Virus record (IMG/VR): IMGVR_UViG_3300009551_000111
Span: 1 to 25,952 of that record
Direction: 5' to 3' (one strand)
Origin: a virus
Length of the DNA stretch: 25,952 nt
Positions 14,461 through 21,852 of this stretch are shown here, in pieces (position 1 is the first letter of the stretch; the number at the start of each line of letters is the position of its first letter). The notes under the pieces are model-generated. The model was not told the origin of the DNA. It made no database searches and saw nothing but the letters and a program-made list of their open reading frames with translations. The position numbers and the translations under genes are program-made.

Positions 14461-15436
14461 ATAAATCACCGCCGCCGTCATTTGAGAGAACACCCAGATT
14501 CTCCGGTCTGTAATTCGCTGATTTCCAATCTTCCCAAGAGAATCTTTTGTCGTAAGCTCCAATAACCCACCGTTGAAAACCTACTAGTTCTGGGGTTCGC
14601 TTGAACGGCATTGGGTATGGTCTCGCTCCGAATTCACGAAGCTTAGCTTGTCGAAAGATACGATCTTGTTCGGTCTCTCCGGGCCAATAACCGATCAGCA
14701 TGTAAACCATTATATGATCCGGCTTCACGCCGTATTTAACCAAGCGATCCAAGCCAGCAAAGAGACGGCTTTCGTCTTTGCGATTATCCCAAGCTGTGTA
14801 AATCCTTTTAGATTTCATCGAGTCGTCTCGATAATCAATCGAGGCGATCGCTTCCGCTGCCTCGTCGGTTAAGAATCTCGCATTTATTCCCTGATTGAAT
14901 GACACCTTGAACTTGCCGTCTCGGATTTCAGAGATTCGCGCTTTCCAATTCGGCTGTCCGAAAAAGTCATTGTCCAGTAATAGCAGTTCGCGCGGCCACG
15001 TATCGCCGCGCCAGATATCAGATATGGAAGATTCCTCGCGCATCTCGCCTTCCTTTTTAGGAACCACACAAAACGAACATTTCAAACGGCAACCACGCTG
15101 GGTGAAACCAATGCTTTGCCGCCATTTCGGGTAAATAGAATAATCCTGACGAGTCGTAACAATTCCAAACTGTTCAAGGTTTACTTTGAGATCTATACCA
15201 GTGCCGCCAATTATTGCGTTTGGGTATGCAAGTTTAAGCTTTTCGGCGGATGGTGTTGATTTTTCAAATATAAGAGAACCATATACAATGTCCGGATTGT
15301 CCCACAGTTCACGCTCCGGATTCCCTGTCCAACGGAATGAAACCTCATCTCCTAGCGATTTGTGATGCGCACTGATTCGCATCAACGCAATGTTTGGAAT
15401 CTTTCCGTCTAATTGGAATATGAGCACCTTAGCCAC
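14447..15436 (-). CDS. Radical SAM protein with B12-binding-like N-terminus
   Basis: A 329-residue radical SAM enzyme. Residues 1-90 or so form a Rossmann-like domain (MAKVLIFQLDGKIPN, then AIIGGTGID) resembling the cobalamin-binding domains that precede many radical SAM cores, though I see no cobalamin-ligand His motif. The core has GFTQRGCRLKCSFC, with Cys116, Cys120 and Cys123 as the CX3CX2C cluster ligands, followed by strands such as ELLLLDNDFF and VSFNQGINARF that fit the TIM-barrel SAM-binding motifs. I choose the GTG at 15436, which overlaps the preceding mini gene by 8 bases; another GTG lies at 15460. Substrate unknown: nucleic-acid or protein modification is possible. Confidence 0.85.
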   Translation of the reverse strand: MAKVLIFQLDGKIPNIALMRISAHHKSLGDEVSFRWTGNPERELWDNPDIVYGSLIFEKSTPSAEKLKLAYPNAIIGGTGIDLKVNLEQFGIVTTRQDYSIYPKWRQSIGFTQRGCRLKCSFCVVPKKEGEMREESSISDIWRGDTWPRELLLLDNDFFGQPNWKARISEIRDGKFKVSFNQGINARFLTDEAAEAIASIDYRDDSMKSKRIYTAWDNRKDESRLFAGLDRLVKYGVKPDHIMVYMLIGYWPGETEQDRIFRQAKLREFGARPYPMPFKRTPELVGFQRWVIGAYDKRFSWEDWKSANYRPENLGVLSNDGGGDLYESN

Positions 15437-15575
15437 GACAATTAATATTCGTGCAAACACCGCGCCCGTTTGGGGTGTAATTCAGAACGCCCCGACACCG
15501 ATGGCAACGCCCAAAGAAATTGAGAATCAATCGACGGTAATAAGCGAGCCGATAGCGTAAGGTTTGGAAGGTCAT
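15429..15575 (-). CDS. Mini zinc-ribbon-like protein, 48 aa
   Basis: A 48-residue, Arg-rich protein with two cysteine pairs: CHRCRGVLNY near residues 25-34 and CTNINC near 41-46. These can bind one zinc ion as a short ribbon. The start overlaps the previous mini gene as ATGA and the end overlaps the radical SAM start by 8 bases. Its net positive charge suggests nucleic-acid contact. No family is recognised; the chain of overlaps argues that it is real. Confidence 0.7.
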   Translation of the reverse strand: MTFQTLRYRLAYYRRLILNFFGRCHRCRGVLNYTPNGRGVCTNINCRG

Positions 15576-15730
15576 GTCTGCTTTGGTTTGCAGATTTCGT
15601 TGTTATCTGTCTGCCAATATGGCTTCCAATAATGACCGACTGTCCGGTGCTTTGGAAATGACCCGTCAGGATTTACGGCAATGGTTCTACCGCAATTCTT
15701 GCATTTTCTTCGCTTAGGATTTGATTTCAC
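15572..15730 (-). CDS. Mini zinc-finger-like protein, 52 aa, GTG start
   Basis: A 52-residue protein beginning MKSNPKRRKCKNCGRTIAV. CKNC and later cysteine (EICKP) and His residues could hold a zinc ion. A WKPYWQTDNN segment follows. It starts at GTG, overlapping the RuvC stop as GTGA, and its TGA overlaps the next start as ATGA. Both neighbours in the pair carry CxxC motifs, so they may be remnants or a duplicate pair of one small zinc-ribbon type. Function unknown. Confidence 0.7.
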   Translation of the reverse strand: MKSNPKRRKCKNCGRTIAVNPDGSFPKHRTVGHYWKPYWQTDNNEICKPKQT

Positions 15731-16182
15731 ACTTTCGCTTTCTCCACCACATACGCCGCGAGCGCGAAGGCCTGCCAGACGTCGGCGGAAAATCCGTAGA
15801 AGAAACCCAGCGCGGCTTTTGTTCCCTTGACTCCGTATTTATCGCGCAGAGCTTGCGCAACTTCCCCGTCCTTTGCGCGTGCTTGGCCGCAGTGATGCAA
15901 CTTTACGTCGCGCCGATACACCAGTGAATGACGGCCCTTGAACGCTTCGCAGAATTTTCCAATCCATACGCAGGTCTCGAATACCTCTTTTCCGACTGCC
16001 ATTCCGTAGGACGCGATCATTTCAATATGGAGTTCGCAGAGTTCAGGTTGCGGGATCATTCGGACCATGCGAAGCATCTCGTCATTGGGCATCTTGCGAG
16101 CCAAATCGATTCTTGTTCCGCCATCCCAAATAACGACTCCGCTTTCCGCAGTCCCTGGGTCGATTGCAATTATGGTTTTCAT
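15727..16182 (-). CDS. RuvC-like Holliday junction resolvase
   Basis: A 151-residue RNase-H-fold nuclease of the RuvC type, which cuts branched DNA made in recombination and replication so that packaging can proceed. The four-part acidic pattern is visible: Asp8 in IIAIDPGTAESG, Glu54 in LHIEMIAS, a middle Glu in the following helix, and Asp134 in FSADVWQAFALAAY near the C-terminus. Length fits phage and bacterial RuvC (about 150-173). The start overlaps the previous 58-aa gene as ATGA. It sits among helicase and recombination genes, as expected. Another RNase-H-like resolvase subfamily is possible. Confidence 0.85.
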   Translation of the reverse strand: MKTIIAIDPGTAESGVVIWDGGTRIDLARKMPNDEMLRMVRMIPQPELCELHIEMIASYGMAVGKEVFETCVWIGKFCEAFKGRHSLVYRRDVKLHHCGQARAKDGEVAQALRDKYGVKGTKAALGFFYGFSADVWQAFALAAYVVEKAKV

Positions 16183-16355
16183 TTCTTATTAGGATTTTTC
16201 TCGCTGTCCAATTTTGCTTCGAGCCATCCAACCTTGAAACATTTCTTCGCGAATGATTCAAGCGCGGGCATGGTTATGGGTGACGTTTCGGTTTTCTCGT
16301 GATCCTTGCGAAGGCTGGCGATCATTGCCTTTTCGGCGATTGCGTATGCGGTCAT
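16179..16355 (-). CDS. Small hypothetical protein, 58 aa
   Basis: A 58-residue protein with an N-terminal helix (AYAIAEKAMIASLRKDHEK) and a C-terminal helix with FAKKCFKVGWLEAKL, ending Lys/Asn-rich. It has one cysteine and no membrane segment. Both ends form ATGA overlaps, with the helicase-methyltransferase before it and the RuvC-like gene after it, which strongly supports translation. No family recognised. Confidence 0.65.
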   Translation of the reverse strand: MTAYAIAEKAMIASLRKDHEKTETSPITMPALESFAKKCFKVGWLEAKLDSEKNPNKK

Positions 16356-18898
16356 GTTGTTATCACTTTCGCCCCGTAGTCAGCCAAGTCGAACAGTGTG
16401 GGCGCGTGACGCTGGTTTTCTGCCATCTCGCAGTAACCCACAGCATCGGCCCAGTAGTCAGGATTCAACTCGCAACCCCAACCTTTTCGGTCCATGTGGA
16501 TTGCGTGATATGCCACGCTGCCGATGCCGAGGAACGGGTCGAACACGACTTCGCCTTTGTTGCTGAATCGTTCGATTAACCGTTTTATGATGTCCTCTTG
16601 CAATGGGCAAACGTGCTTTTCCTCGTTGCGCTGGCTCTGCTGAGTGTTAAGCGTGCGCATCCGAATGATGTCAGACCAGATGCCAGGATGATTACTAATC
16701 GGAGGAAACAGCATGAAATCCGACGGCAAGACTCCTTTATCATCCAGCGCGACAGACACCGAGGTATGCTCGTTGTATTCGTAACGGTGGGTCGCGCAAT
16801 GTTGCTTCCACAGTCGCAACACGTTTGAGTGTCCCATGTTCGCGAGCAGTTCCGGATCCGGCAACCGATTCCCGCTCGACTTCCAAAATCCTGCCGCGTC
16901 TATTTGCCACAGCCCGCGCGGATACTTCACCTTGTCATGCTCAACCGGCATGTCCGCGTAACCCTTGTCAAGATTCGTTTGCGGCTTGCGAAACAACAGG
17001 ACGTATTCGCAGCAGCCTACGCCCATCTTGCTCATGTCCTTGCAAGCTTCGGTCCACCCGAGCCGATAGGTTTGATTGTTCTCGCGGACGACGTCGGTAT
17101 CGATTGCAATTCGACCGATGAAATTAAATCCGTGCTTCTCAAAAGCATCGGCGGTTTGGTCTGAGAACCTGTCAATGGTTGGAACGCCCTTCCCGGTGAC
17201 GTTCGCGAATCGGACGCGGTCCTTTGTGTGAATTGCAGCTACGCGCCCCGGTTTAAGCACGCGAAACAAATTCGGCAGCATGTAATCAAACTGCTGAAAG
17301 AATGCGACGTTGTCAGGATTGTGGCCCATGTCATTGACGCTGGGCGAATATTCGTATTGATTGCCGAACGGAATCGACGTGACTATGGCGTCAATGCAGT
17401 TATCCGGCCACGGTTCCGGCGCGTCCAGCATCAGTTCAAGCGTGGTGTCATTGTGGATTGCGCGGAAGCAATCGTGATTTCCAACCGCTTCCTTGCGGTC
17501 GCATCCGAGGGTTCTTTTGAGTTGCATATCTGGTTTTAGGGAGAGCTTGTATTTGCGGAGCAATCCGGCCATCTTCGCGACTAACACATCGTGTTGCGCC
17601 CATTTCTTTTTGAGGGATGCGATAACCGGGTCTTCCGACTCGGTATAGACAATGTGAATGTTTACCTCGTGAAGCTGGCCGAAGCGGTAGATGCGGTGAA
17701 CGGCTTGAATGAAGTCGTTGAATTTGTAAGTCGACCCCATGAAGATCGCATCCGAGCAATGCCGTTGAAAATTGCAACCACTTCCCGCAATGCTTGGTTT
17801 CGTGGCGAGGTTTTGAAACAGGCCGTTACCAAAGTCGAGAATGATTTCCTCGCGCAGGTCCAGCGGCATTGAGCCGTAAGCAGTCTTGAGCTTGTCGCGG
17901 TCTGGGAATGCCTTTTCGATGTAATGCCGCTCAAGTTCCAGGTCATGCCACAACAACCAATGCGCGTCCGGTTTACTGGCCATGATCTCGCGAGCTTTAT
18001 CGAGTCGCGTGAATATAGTTTCACGTTTGATCTCTGCTCCCTCTTTCAACCCGGAAGTCTTATCCTGAATTAGTTGCGCCTGGCCCCATGAGTCGTAAAT
18101 CTTCCAAGCTTTCTTGTGATCGACCGGGACGCAATGCCAATGCACCTTCATCGGCGGCAAATCGTATCCGGTAGAGTCGTATCCAAGGTCGGACGGCGAT
18201 TGCATGAACACGGCCCAGGATGAGAGCCACAACCAGAATTGCTCTTCCATGTGCGGATAGAGTGTGAGGTTATTCGCCTGCGTCGAATCGCGCTTAAAGA
18301 ACCGGGTGAGAGCGTCGCCGGTATCCATCACGCCAAGGAAACCGCCGTAATGGATTAGTTCCTTGTGCTTGTTTGGTGATGGCGTAGCCGTGAAAACGAA
18401 TCGGTATTTTACGGCCGCAAACAAGCCAAGGAACGTCTGATAGGTCTTGCTACCGTAGGAGCGCAACACGCTCGCCTCGTCAAGGCCCGCGCCGATAAAA
18501 CGATCATCGATCTTTATCCCGCCATCTCGCACGCGTTCGTAATTGGTGATGACGAATTGACCGGCTGCGTTGATCTCTGCGTCATTGGTGCAATAGACAA
18601 AGTCGCAACCCATCTGCGGACCCTGTTCGTGGACGAATTCATGCTTTACGCCAAGGGGGCAGATGATTAGATATTTCTTGCTGGGATTCGCTTCACAAAC
18701 CCATTTTGCGACTTGCAGATTGATGCGCGTCTTTCCCATTCCGAACGCTGCAAAGCACGCGCGTTGACCGCCACGACACATCCAAGCGGCGATGTCGGAT
18801 TGATGCGGCTTATTTGTCGAGACCGGCGGCGACAGTGGTTCAAAGCCGCGATCTTCCGCGCGTGGGATTTTGGCGAGTAGGAATTCTTGGTAGGTCAT
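16352..18898 (-). CDS. SNF2-like helicase fused to a beta-class DNA methyltransferase
   Basis: An 848-residue two-domain protein. The N-terminal half is a superfamily 2 helicase of the SNF2 kind: Walker A FGMGKT (52-57), a DEAS box (140-143), a FTATPSPN motif and QAVHRIYRFGQ (398-408). The C-terminal third is an amino-methyltransferase whose catalytic motif TSIPFG (about 507-512) comes before the SAM-binding motif DPFLGIGS (about 787-795), the order of the beta class, which makes N6-adenine or N4-cytosine. The usual catalytic PPY is IPF here. There is no nuclease domain. The start at 18898 overlaps the MazG stop as ATGA; an upstream Met at 18961 is less likely. It may modify phage DNA against host restriction. 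Confidence 0.88.
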   Translation of the reverse strand: MTYQEFLLAKIPRAEDRGFEPLSPPVSTNKPHQSDIAAWMCRGGQRACFAAFGMGKTRINLQVAKWVCEANPSKKYLIICPLGVKHEFVHEQGPQMGCDFVYCTNDAEINAAGQFVITNYERVRDGGIKIDDRFIGAGLDEASVLRSYGSKTYQTFLGLFAAVKYRFVFTATPSPNKHKELIHYGGFLGVMDTGDALTRFFKRDSTQANNLTLYPHMEEQFWLWLSSWAVFMQSPSDLGYDSTGYDLPPMKVHWHCVPVDHKKAWKIYDSWGQAQLIQDKTSGLKEGAEIKRETIFTRLDKAREIMASKPDAHWLLWHDLELERHYIEKAFPDRDKLKTAYGSMPLDLREEIILDFGNGLFQNLATKPSIAGSGCNFQRHCSDAIFMGSTYKFNDFIQAVHRIYRFGQLHEVNIHIVYTESEDPVIASLKKKWAQHDVLVAKMAGLLRKYKLSLKPDMQLKRTLGCDRKEAVGNHDCFRAIHNDTTLELMLDAPEPWPDNCIDAIVTSIPFGNQYEYSPSVNDMGHNPDNVAFFQQFDYMLPNLFRVLKPGRVAAIHTKDRVRFANVTGKGVPTIDRFSDQTADAFEKHGFNFIGRIAIDTDVVRENNQTYRLGWTEACKDMSKMGVGCCEYVLLFRKPQTNLDKGYADMPVEHDKVKYPRGLWQIDAAGFWKSSGNRLPDPELLANMGHSNVLRLWKQHCATHRYEYNEHTSVSVALDDKGVLPSDFMLFPPISNHPGIWSDIIRMRTLNTQQSQRNEEKHVCPLQEDIIKRLIERFSNKGEVVFDPFLGIGSVAYHAIHMDRKGWGCELNPDYWADAVGYCEMAENQRHAPTLFDLADYGAKVITT

Positions 18899-19272
18899 CG
18901 CAGTTGCTCCTTCACAATCGCCTTTAGATTCGCCGGTGAATACGAAGGGCCTTTTACCCATTTACCATCGGCGCGACGGTGACCGTCGATGAACTTGGAA
19001 AGGTTCGACCGCTGAACCTCGTTCCATCCTGGCTCGATTTCCAATCCCATCGCCGACGCCGCGCCTACCGTGACATACAACAGGTCGATGATTGCGTCAT
19101 AAGCTTCAACCATGTCACCTTGCTTGAAAGCCTCTTCAAGCTCGACAAGCTCTTCGAGAATCAGATTGACGTGAAGATCGCGAGCACTCGGCGAAGGCAT
19201 GACTGGGCGCGCGGGCAAGCCTTGCTGTGCAAGCTGCATGAATATTTCAACCTCTCTTTGTTCTTTTCTCAT
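18895..19272 (-). CDS. MazG / PRA-PH-like nucleotide pyrophosphohydrolase
   Basis: A 125-residue all-alpha protein. The core EELVELEEAFKQGDMVEAYD followed by IIDLLYVTVGAA has the EExxE and following ExxD-type acidic metal-binding pattern of the MazG / phosphoribosyl-ATP pyrophosphohydrolase superfamily, which splits (d)NTPs to (d)NMPs and pyrophosphate. The tail FIDGHRRADGKWVKGPSY, with its invariant-looking KxxxGPxY end, is characteristic of a phage-associated subgroup. It could clear modified nucleotides or tune nucleotide pools and alarmones during infection. It has an AAGG nine bases before the ATG and follows a small membrane-protein gene. Confidence 0.85.
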   Translation of the reverse strand: MRKEQREVEIFMQLAQQGLPARPVMPSPSARDLHVNLILEELVELEEAFKQGDMVEAYDAIIDLLYVTVGAASAMGLEIEPGWNEVQRSNLSKFIDGHRRADGKWVKGPSYSPANLKAIVKEQLR

Positions 19273-19276
19273 TGTT

Positions 19277-19414
19277 TCAACCTTTCTTTTTCAGATAATC
19301 CGTGACCATTGCCGCGCCGACCGCGATAAAGCAAAATTCGATTCTGATCCAGTGCGGGATTACGAGTGACGCAGTCCCGAGCACGATTAGTAGATAGCCG
19401 ATGGTGAGTTTCAT
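19277..19414 (-). CDS. Small membrane protein, 45 aa, two hydrophobic segments
   Basis: A 45-residue protein with two hydrophobic stretches (IGYLLIVLGTASLVI and FCFIAVGAAMV) separated by a short polar turn PHWIRIE, and a basic tail KKKG. This makes a likely two-helix hairpin in the inner membrane with the basic end inside. Phage holins can look like this, but most are longer and sit with a lysis enzyme, which is absent. Its start overlaps the gene before as ATGA. Function unknown. Confidence 0.65.
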   Translation of the reverse strand: MKLTIGYLLIVLGTASLVIPHWIRIEFCFIAVGAAMVTDYLKKKG

Positions 19415-19584
19415 GGCAGTTCTTGAAGGTCTGCCAGTATGACTACTCCATCACAATCTCCGCTCTTTCCTGCTACCTTTGTAGCTTCAAATATCACGTC
19501 AAATTCTTCGGCATGATGGATTATCAAGGCTTCCGCCTCTTGATCTTCATCCAGCAATTGCGCAATCAGTTCTTTTACTTTCAT
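19411..19584 (-). CDS. Small acidic hypothetical protein, 57 aa
   Basis: A 57-residue acidic protein starting MKVKELIAQLLDEDQEAEAL, a form often met in small phage proteins whose N-terminal helix is followed by a beta region (VVILADLQELP). It contains one cysteine. Its start overlaps the helicase stop as ATGA and its stop overlaps the next start as ATGA. No biochemical function is known to me for this type. Confidence 0.65.
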   Translation of the reverse strand: MKVKELIAQLLDEDQEAEALIIHHAEEFDVIFEATKVAGKSGDCDGVVILADLQELP

Positions 19585-20984
19585 GCTGCGATCCTCCTGT
19601 TCCTGTTTGCTTGAATTTTCTCCCCGATAATCTTCGACGCTTCGGCCTTTGTCATCCCGGTAGGGTCGATTCCGAACTGGATAATCAACTTCCGTTGCGC
19701 AAGCGAATGCGGACCATTCGGCCCGTCATTACCCCACTGCGAAACCGCTTGCTCGGTTGCGGATTTCATCAGCGCATCCGCGCGTTCCTGTTTCTTCCGC
19801 TTCCGTTCCAACTCGCGAGCGAGTGCGTTTTCCCGTTGTTCCTGCACCGTGTTGCAGATGTCTTTCAGGTCAAGCTCTTCATCGGAACCATGACCCGCCG
19901 TTGCCTCGCTGACTGCCGCCGCAAGTTCTTCATCTTCACATAGCAGGCTCGCCGGCCGGCAAATGTTGTGCTTGCCGTGCTGCCAGAGGAAATCGAGCAC
20001 TAGCAGGTTTTCTTTTCCGGGATAGAGCCGTGTCCCGCGCCCGATGATTTGCGAGTAAAGCGACTCTGACTTTGTGAGTCGCAAATTCACCACGCAATCG
20101 ACCGCCGGGCAGTCATAGCCCTCGGTGAGCAGCATCGCGTTGCACAGCACTTCCGTATAGCCGCTCGCAAATCGCTTCAAGATCTCGCCACGATCGTCGC
20201 TCTCCCCGCTGACGTGCTCGCTTACGAAACCCTCTTTCAGCATCGCCTGATTCATTTTCTGCGAGGTCGCGATGAGCGGCAGGAAAATCAGGATTCGACG
20301 GAAGGGTGCCCGCGCTTTAATGGCCCGCGCAATCTCCGGCAAATAGGGGTCCAGGGCGGTCGCCAGTTGTTTGGTGTCCCAATCGCCCTTTTCGATTCCG
20401 ACGTTGCCTACCTCAATCTTGAGCGGAATTGAGCGCACCGTGATAGGTGACAGGTATTTCTGATCGATCAATTCCGAAAGGCTGATCTCATAGGCCAGAT
20501 GCTCGAAATAGGTCATTAGACTTTTCTTGTCCGTCCGGTTGGGTGTCGCTGTCACCCCGAGTATTTTCGCGCCCGTAAAGTGACGGAGAGTTGTCTGCCA
20601 GCCCGGCGAAAGCGCATGGTGACATTCGTCCGCGATCACCAACCCGAAATGATTCTGGGGCCATTTGGCGAGCCTGCTGCCCTTTAGCGTCTGGACGCTG
20701 CCGACTATGACGGGAGAGTGGCGACTGCCGCGCATTTCAGCTTTCTCGACACTGGCCATTATCCCCGTCGTTTTGTGAAGCTTCTCGACCGCCTGTTTTA
20801 CCAACTCGTCCCGGTGAGCCAGGATAAGCGTCCGTTCCCCGCGCTGCTCGTAATCATGCGCAATCTGCGAGAACACAACCGTCTTGCCCCCGCCAGTCGG
20901 AAGGACGCCGAACACGCGTTGGACGCGGGTGAACGCCTCATGCACGGCGCGGCGGAAATCCAACTGGTAGGGGCGAGCGTCCAT
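19581..20984 (-). CDS. DEAD/DEAH-box (SF2) helicase
   Basis: A 467-residue superfamily 2 helicase of the UvsW / RadD / type III restriction-like group. Motifs: Walker A PTGGGKT (29-35), LILAHRDEL, DECH (119-122), a VTATPNRTD motif, TEGYDCPAV and QIIGRGTRLY (311-320). The C-terminus (about 400-467) is basic and ends in a helical segment GMTKAEASKIIGEKI that may bind DNA or a partner. It probably remodels replication or recombination forks, comparable to UvsW in T4. There is no nuclease motif. It is followed by small genes in the same strand with overlaps, and preceded by an 81-aa gene with one base between. Confidence 0.9.
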   Translation of the reverse strand: MDARPYQLDFRRAVHEAFTRVQRVFGVLPTGGGKTVVFSQIAHDYEQRGERTLILAHRDELVKQAVEKLHKTTGIMASVEKAEMRGSRHSPVIVGSVQTLKGSRLAKWPQNHFGLVIADECHHALSPGWQTTLRHFTGAKILGVTATPNRTDKKSLMTYFEHLAYEISLSELIDQKYLSPITVRSIPLKIEVGNVGIEKGDWDTKQLATALDPYLPEIARAIKARAPFRRILIFLPLIATSQKMNQAMLKEGFVSEHVSGESDDRGEILKRFASGYTEVLCNAMLLTEGYDCPAVDCVVNLRLTKSESLYSQIIGRGTRLYPGKENLLVLDFLWQHGKHNICRPASLLCEDEELAAAVSEATAGHGSDEELDLKDICNTVQEQRENALARELERKRKKQERADALMKSATEQAVSQWGNDGPNGPHSLAQRKLIIQFGIDPTGMTKAEASKIIGEKIQANRNRRIAA

Positions 20985-20985
20985 G

Positions 20986-21231
20986 TCAATTCCAATGCAG
21001 CATTTTCGCGATGTCTTGATTTTCTTCGATGGCTTGCCGCAGGTAGCAGGCGAGGTCTAACGCTTCTTGATAGGCATCAACCAGCGCGTTTCGTCCGTTG
21101 TGTGGCTTGAGCCGCGTGCCGTATTTCTTACGGCCTGTCCTCGCCCGCGCTTCCAAGTCACGCTTCACAAGGTTGGTTATGTCGCGCCCGTGCGAGCAAT
21201 TTACCGCGGTAATTGATTTCGCCGGGTCCAT
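20986..21231 (-). CDS. Small helical phage protein, 81 aa (YGTxL/DAYQEALDL type)
   Basis: The start at 21231 has GGAAG four bases upstream and lies one base after the previous stop; a longer frame to 21513 only shadows the neighbour. The protein shows a pattern I have met in many phages: ARTGRKKYGTRL, then GRNALVDAYQEALDLACYLR. The conserved-looking Glu and Asp of the DAYQEALDL helix recall MazG-like all-alpha pyrophosphohydrolases, but a full metal site is not visible. It is best called a conserved hypothetical phage protein, likely helical. Confidence 0.75.
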   Translation of the reverse strand: MDPAKSITAVNCSHGRDITNLVKRDLEARARTGRKKYGTRLKPHNGRNALVDAYQEALDLACYLRQAIEENQDIAKMLHWN

Positions 21232-21232
21232 G

Positions 21233-21727
21233 TTACTTCCAAGGATCGTTTTCCGGTGCCACCTTAGCGCGAAGCTTTTCGGTCTCAGGCGTGCAAGGCA
21301 GTTTCGGTGCGATTTCCGGGAAAACGATTTGATTGTAAACGTTCGACGGCTTGTTCGGGTCGGGACGATGTTCGATCTCGACCGCCGCCCGAAGTCCGAC
21401 GCACGCCGCCGGGTCAACGAAAATCCATCCGTCGTTTTGCTGAACAACGTCGGCGTCGAAGGACCATCCTTGGTCAAGGCCGATGCCGAAATGTTCCGTG
21501 ATGCGGAAGCCATTGGCGAAATCGTTCATTTTCCACGCGAGGCTTTCGCACTCAGTGAGGCGCTCTTGAATGTGTGAGCCAGTGCCCTCGTGTTTGAGTT
21601 CAAAAATAAACAGAGACGCGCCGGCGTGTCTGGTGTCAAGGCCTTTGGTAATCAGCCTGGTGATTTGCAGGACAGCTTTCCCTTTCGGGAGTAATGTGAA
21701 TTTCTTCGGAGGTTCGAATTTAGGCAT
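21233..21727 (-). CDS. Possible single-strand DNA-binding protein, DUF669-like
   Basis: A 164-residue beta-rich protein. The start reads FTLLPKGKAVLQITRLITKG, a strand pair; then LFIFELKHEGTGSHIQERL; later a VGLRAAVEIEHRPD strand and a PSNVYNQIVFPEIAP end. This arrangement of short barrel-like strands followed by the N.V..F.. strand and a disordered acidic tail (ENDPWK) is like phage DUF669 and OB-fold binding proteins that partner RecT-type annealing systems. The position between helicase and nuclease genes agrees. Similarity is by pattern only. The leader is A-rich with no Shine-Dalgarno sequence and lies next to a structured inverted repeat. Confidence 0.55.
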   Translation of the reverse strand: MPKFEPPKKFTLLPKGKAVLQITRLITKGLDTRHAGASLFIFELKHEGTGSHIQERLTECESLAWKMNDFANGFRITEHFGIGLDQGWSFDADVVQQNDGWIFVDPAACVGLRAAVEIEHRPDPNKPSNVYNQIVFPEIAPKLPCTPETEKLRAKVAPENDPWK

Positions 21728-21763
21728 TTGTATTTTGTTTGTGTTAACTGTTTTGGAAATTGT

Positions 21764-21809
21764 CCCGGCGCTCGTCAGATAGTCTGATAAAAACCAAACT
21801 CACGCCGGG
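21764..21809. repeat. Nested inverted repeat in a 125-base gap
   Basis: CCCGGCG (21764-21770) pairs with CGCCGGG (21803-21809), enclosing a second short stem TCAGA-TAG-TCTGA at 21775-21787. On the plus strand TTTT follows, so it could end rightward transcription. On the minus strand, in the direction of the genes, no U-run follows, so it would be a leader structure for the gene starting at 21727. The rest of the gap (21728-21852) is A/T-rich near the start codon and holds no gene. Confidence 0.7.
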
Positions 21810-21852
21810 TTTTCTCCGTTCTCCCAATCCTCAACGAGAGGCGGCCGGAAAA

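Noticed and set aside
16352-18898. A DISARM, BREX or type I restriction component
   Set aside because: Only one fused helicase-methyltransferase gene is present, with no nuclease, specificity or partner genes of those systems around it.
19277-19414. A holin assignment for the two-helix membrane protein
   Set aside because: No endolysin or spanin gene is nearby, and the gene sits within replication and nucleotide genes, so I kept it as an unknown membrane protein.
20986-21513. A 175-codon frame overlapping the DUF669-like gene
   Set aside because: Its first half is a shadow of the overlapping gene, and the start at 21231 has a ribosome-binding sequence and lies just after the neighbour's stop.
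21764-21809. A tRNA gene or tRNA-like element
   Set aside because: Stems are too few and short for a cloverleaf, and no anticodon or T-arm consensus can be seen.
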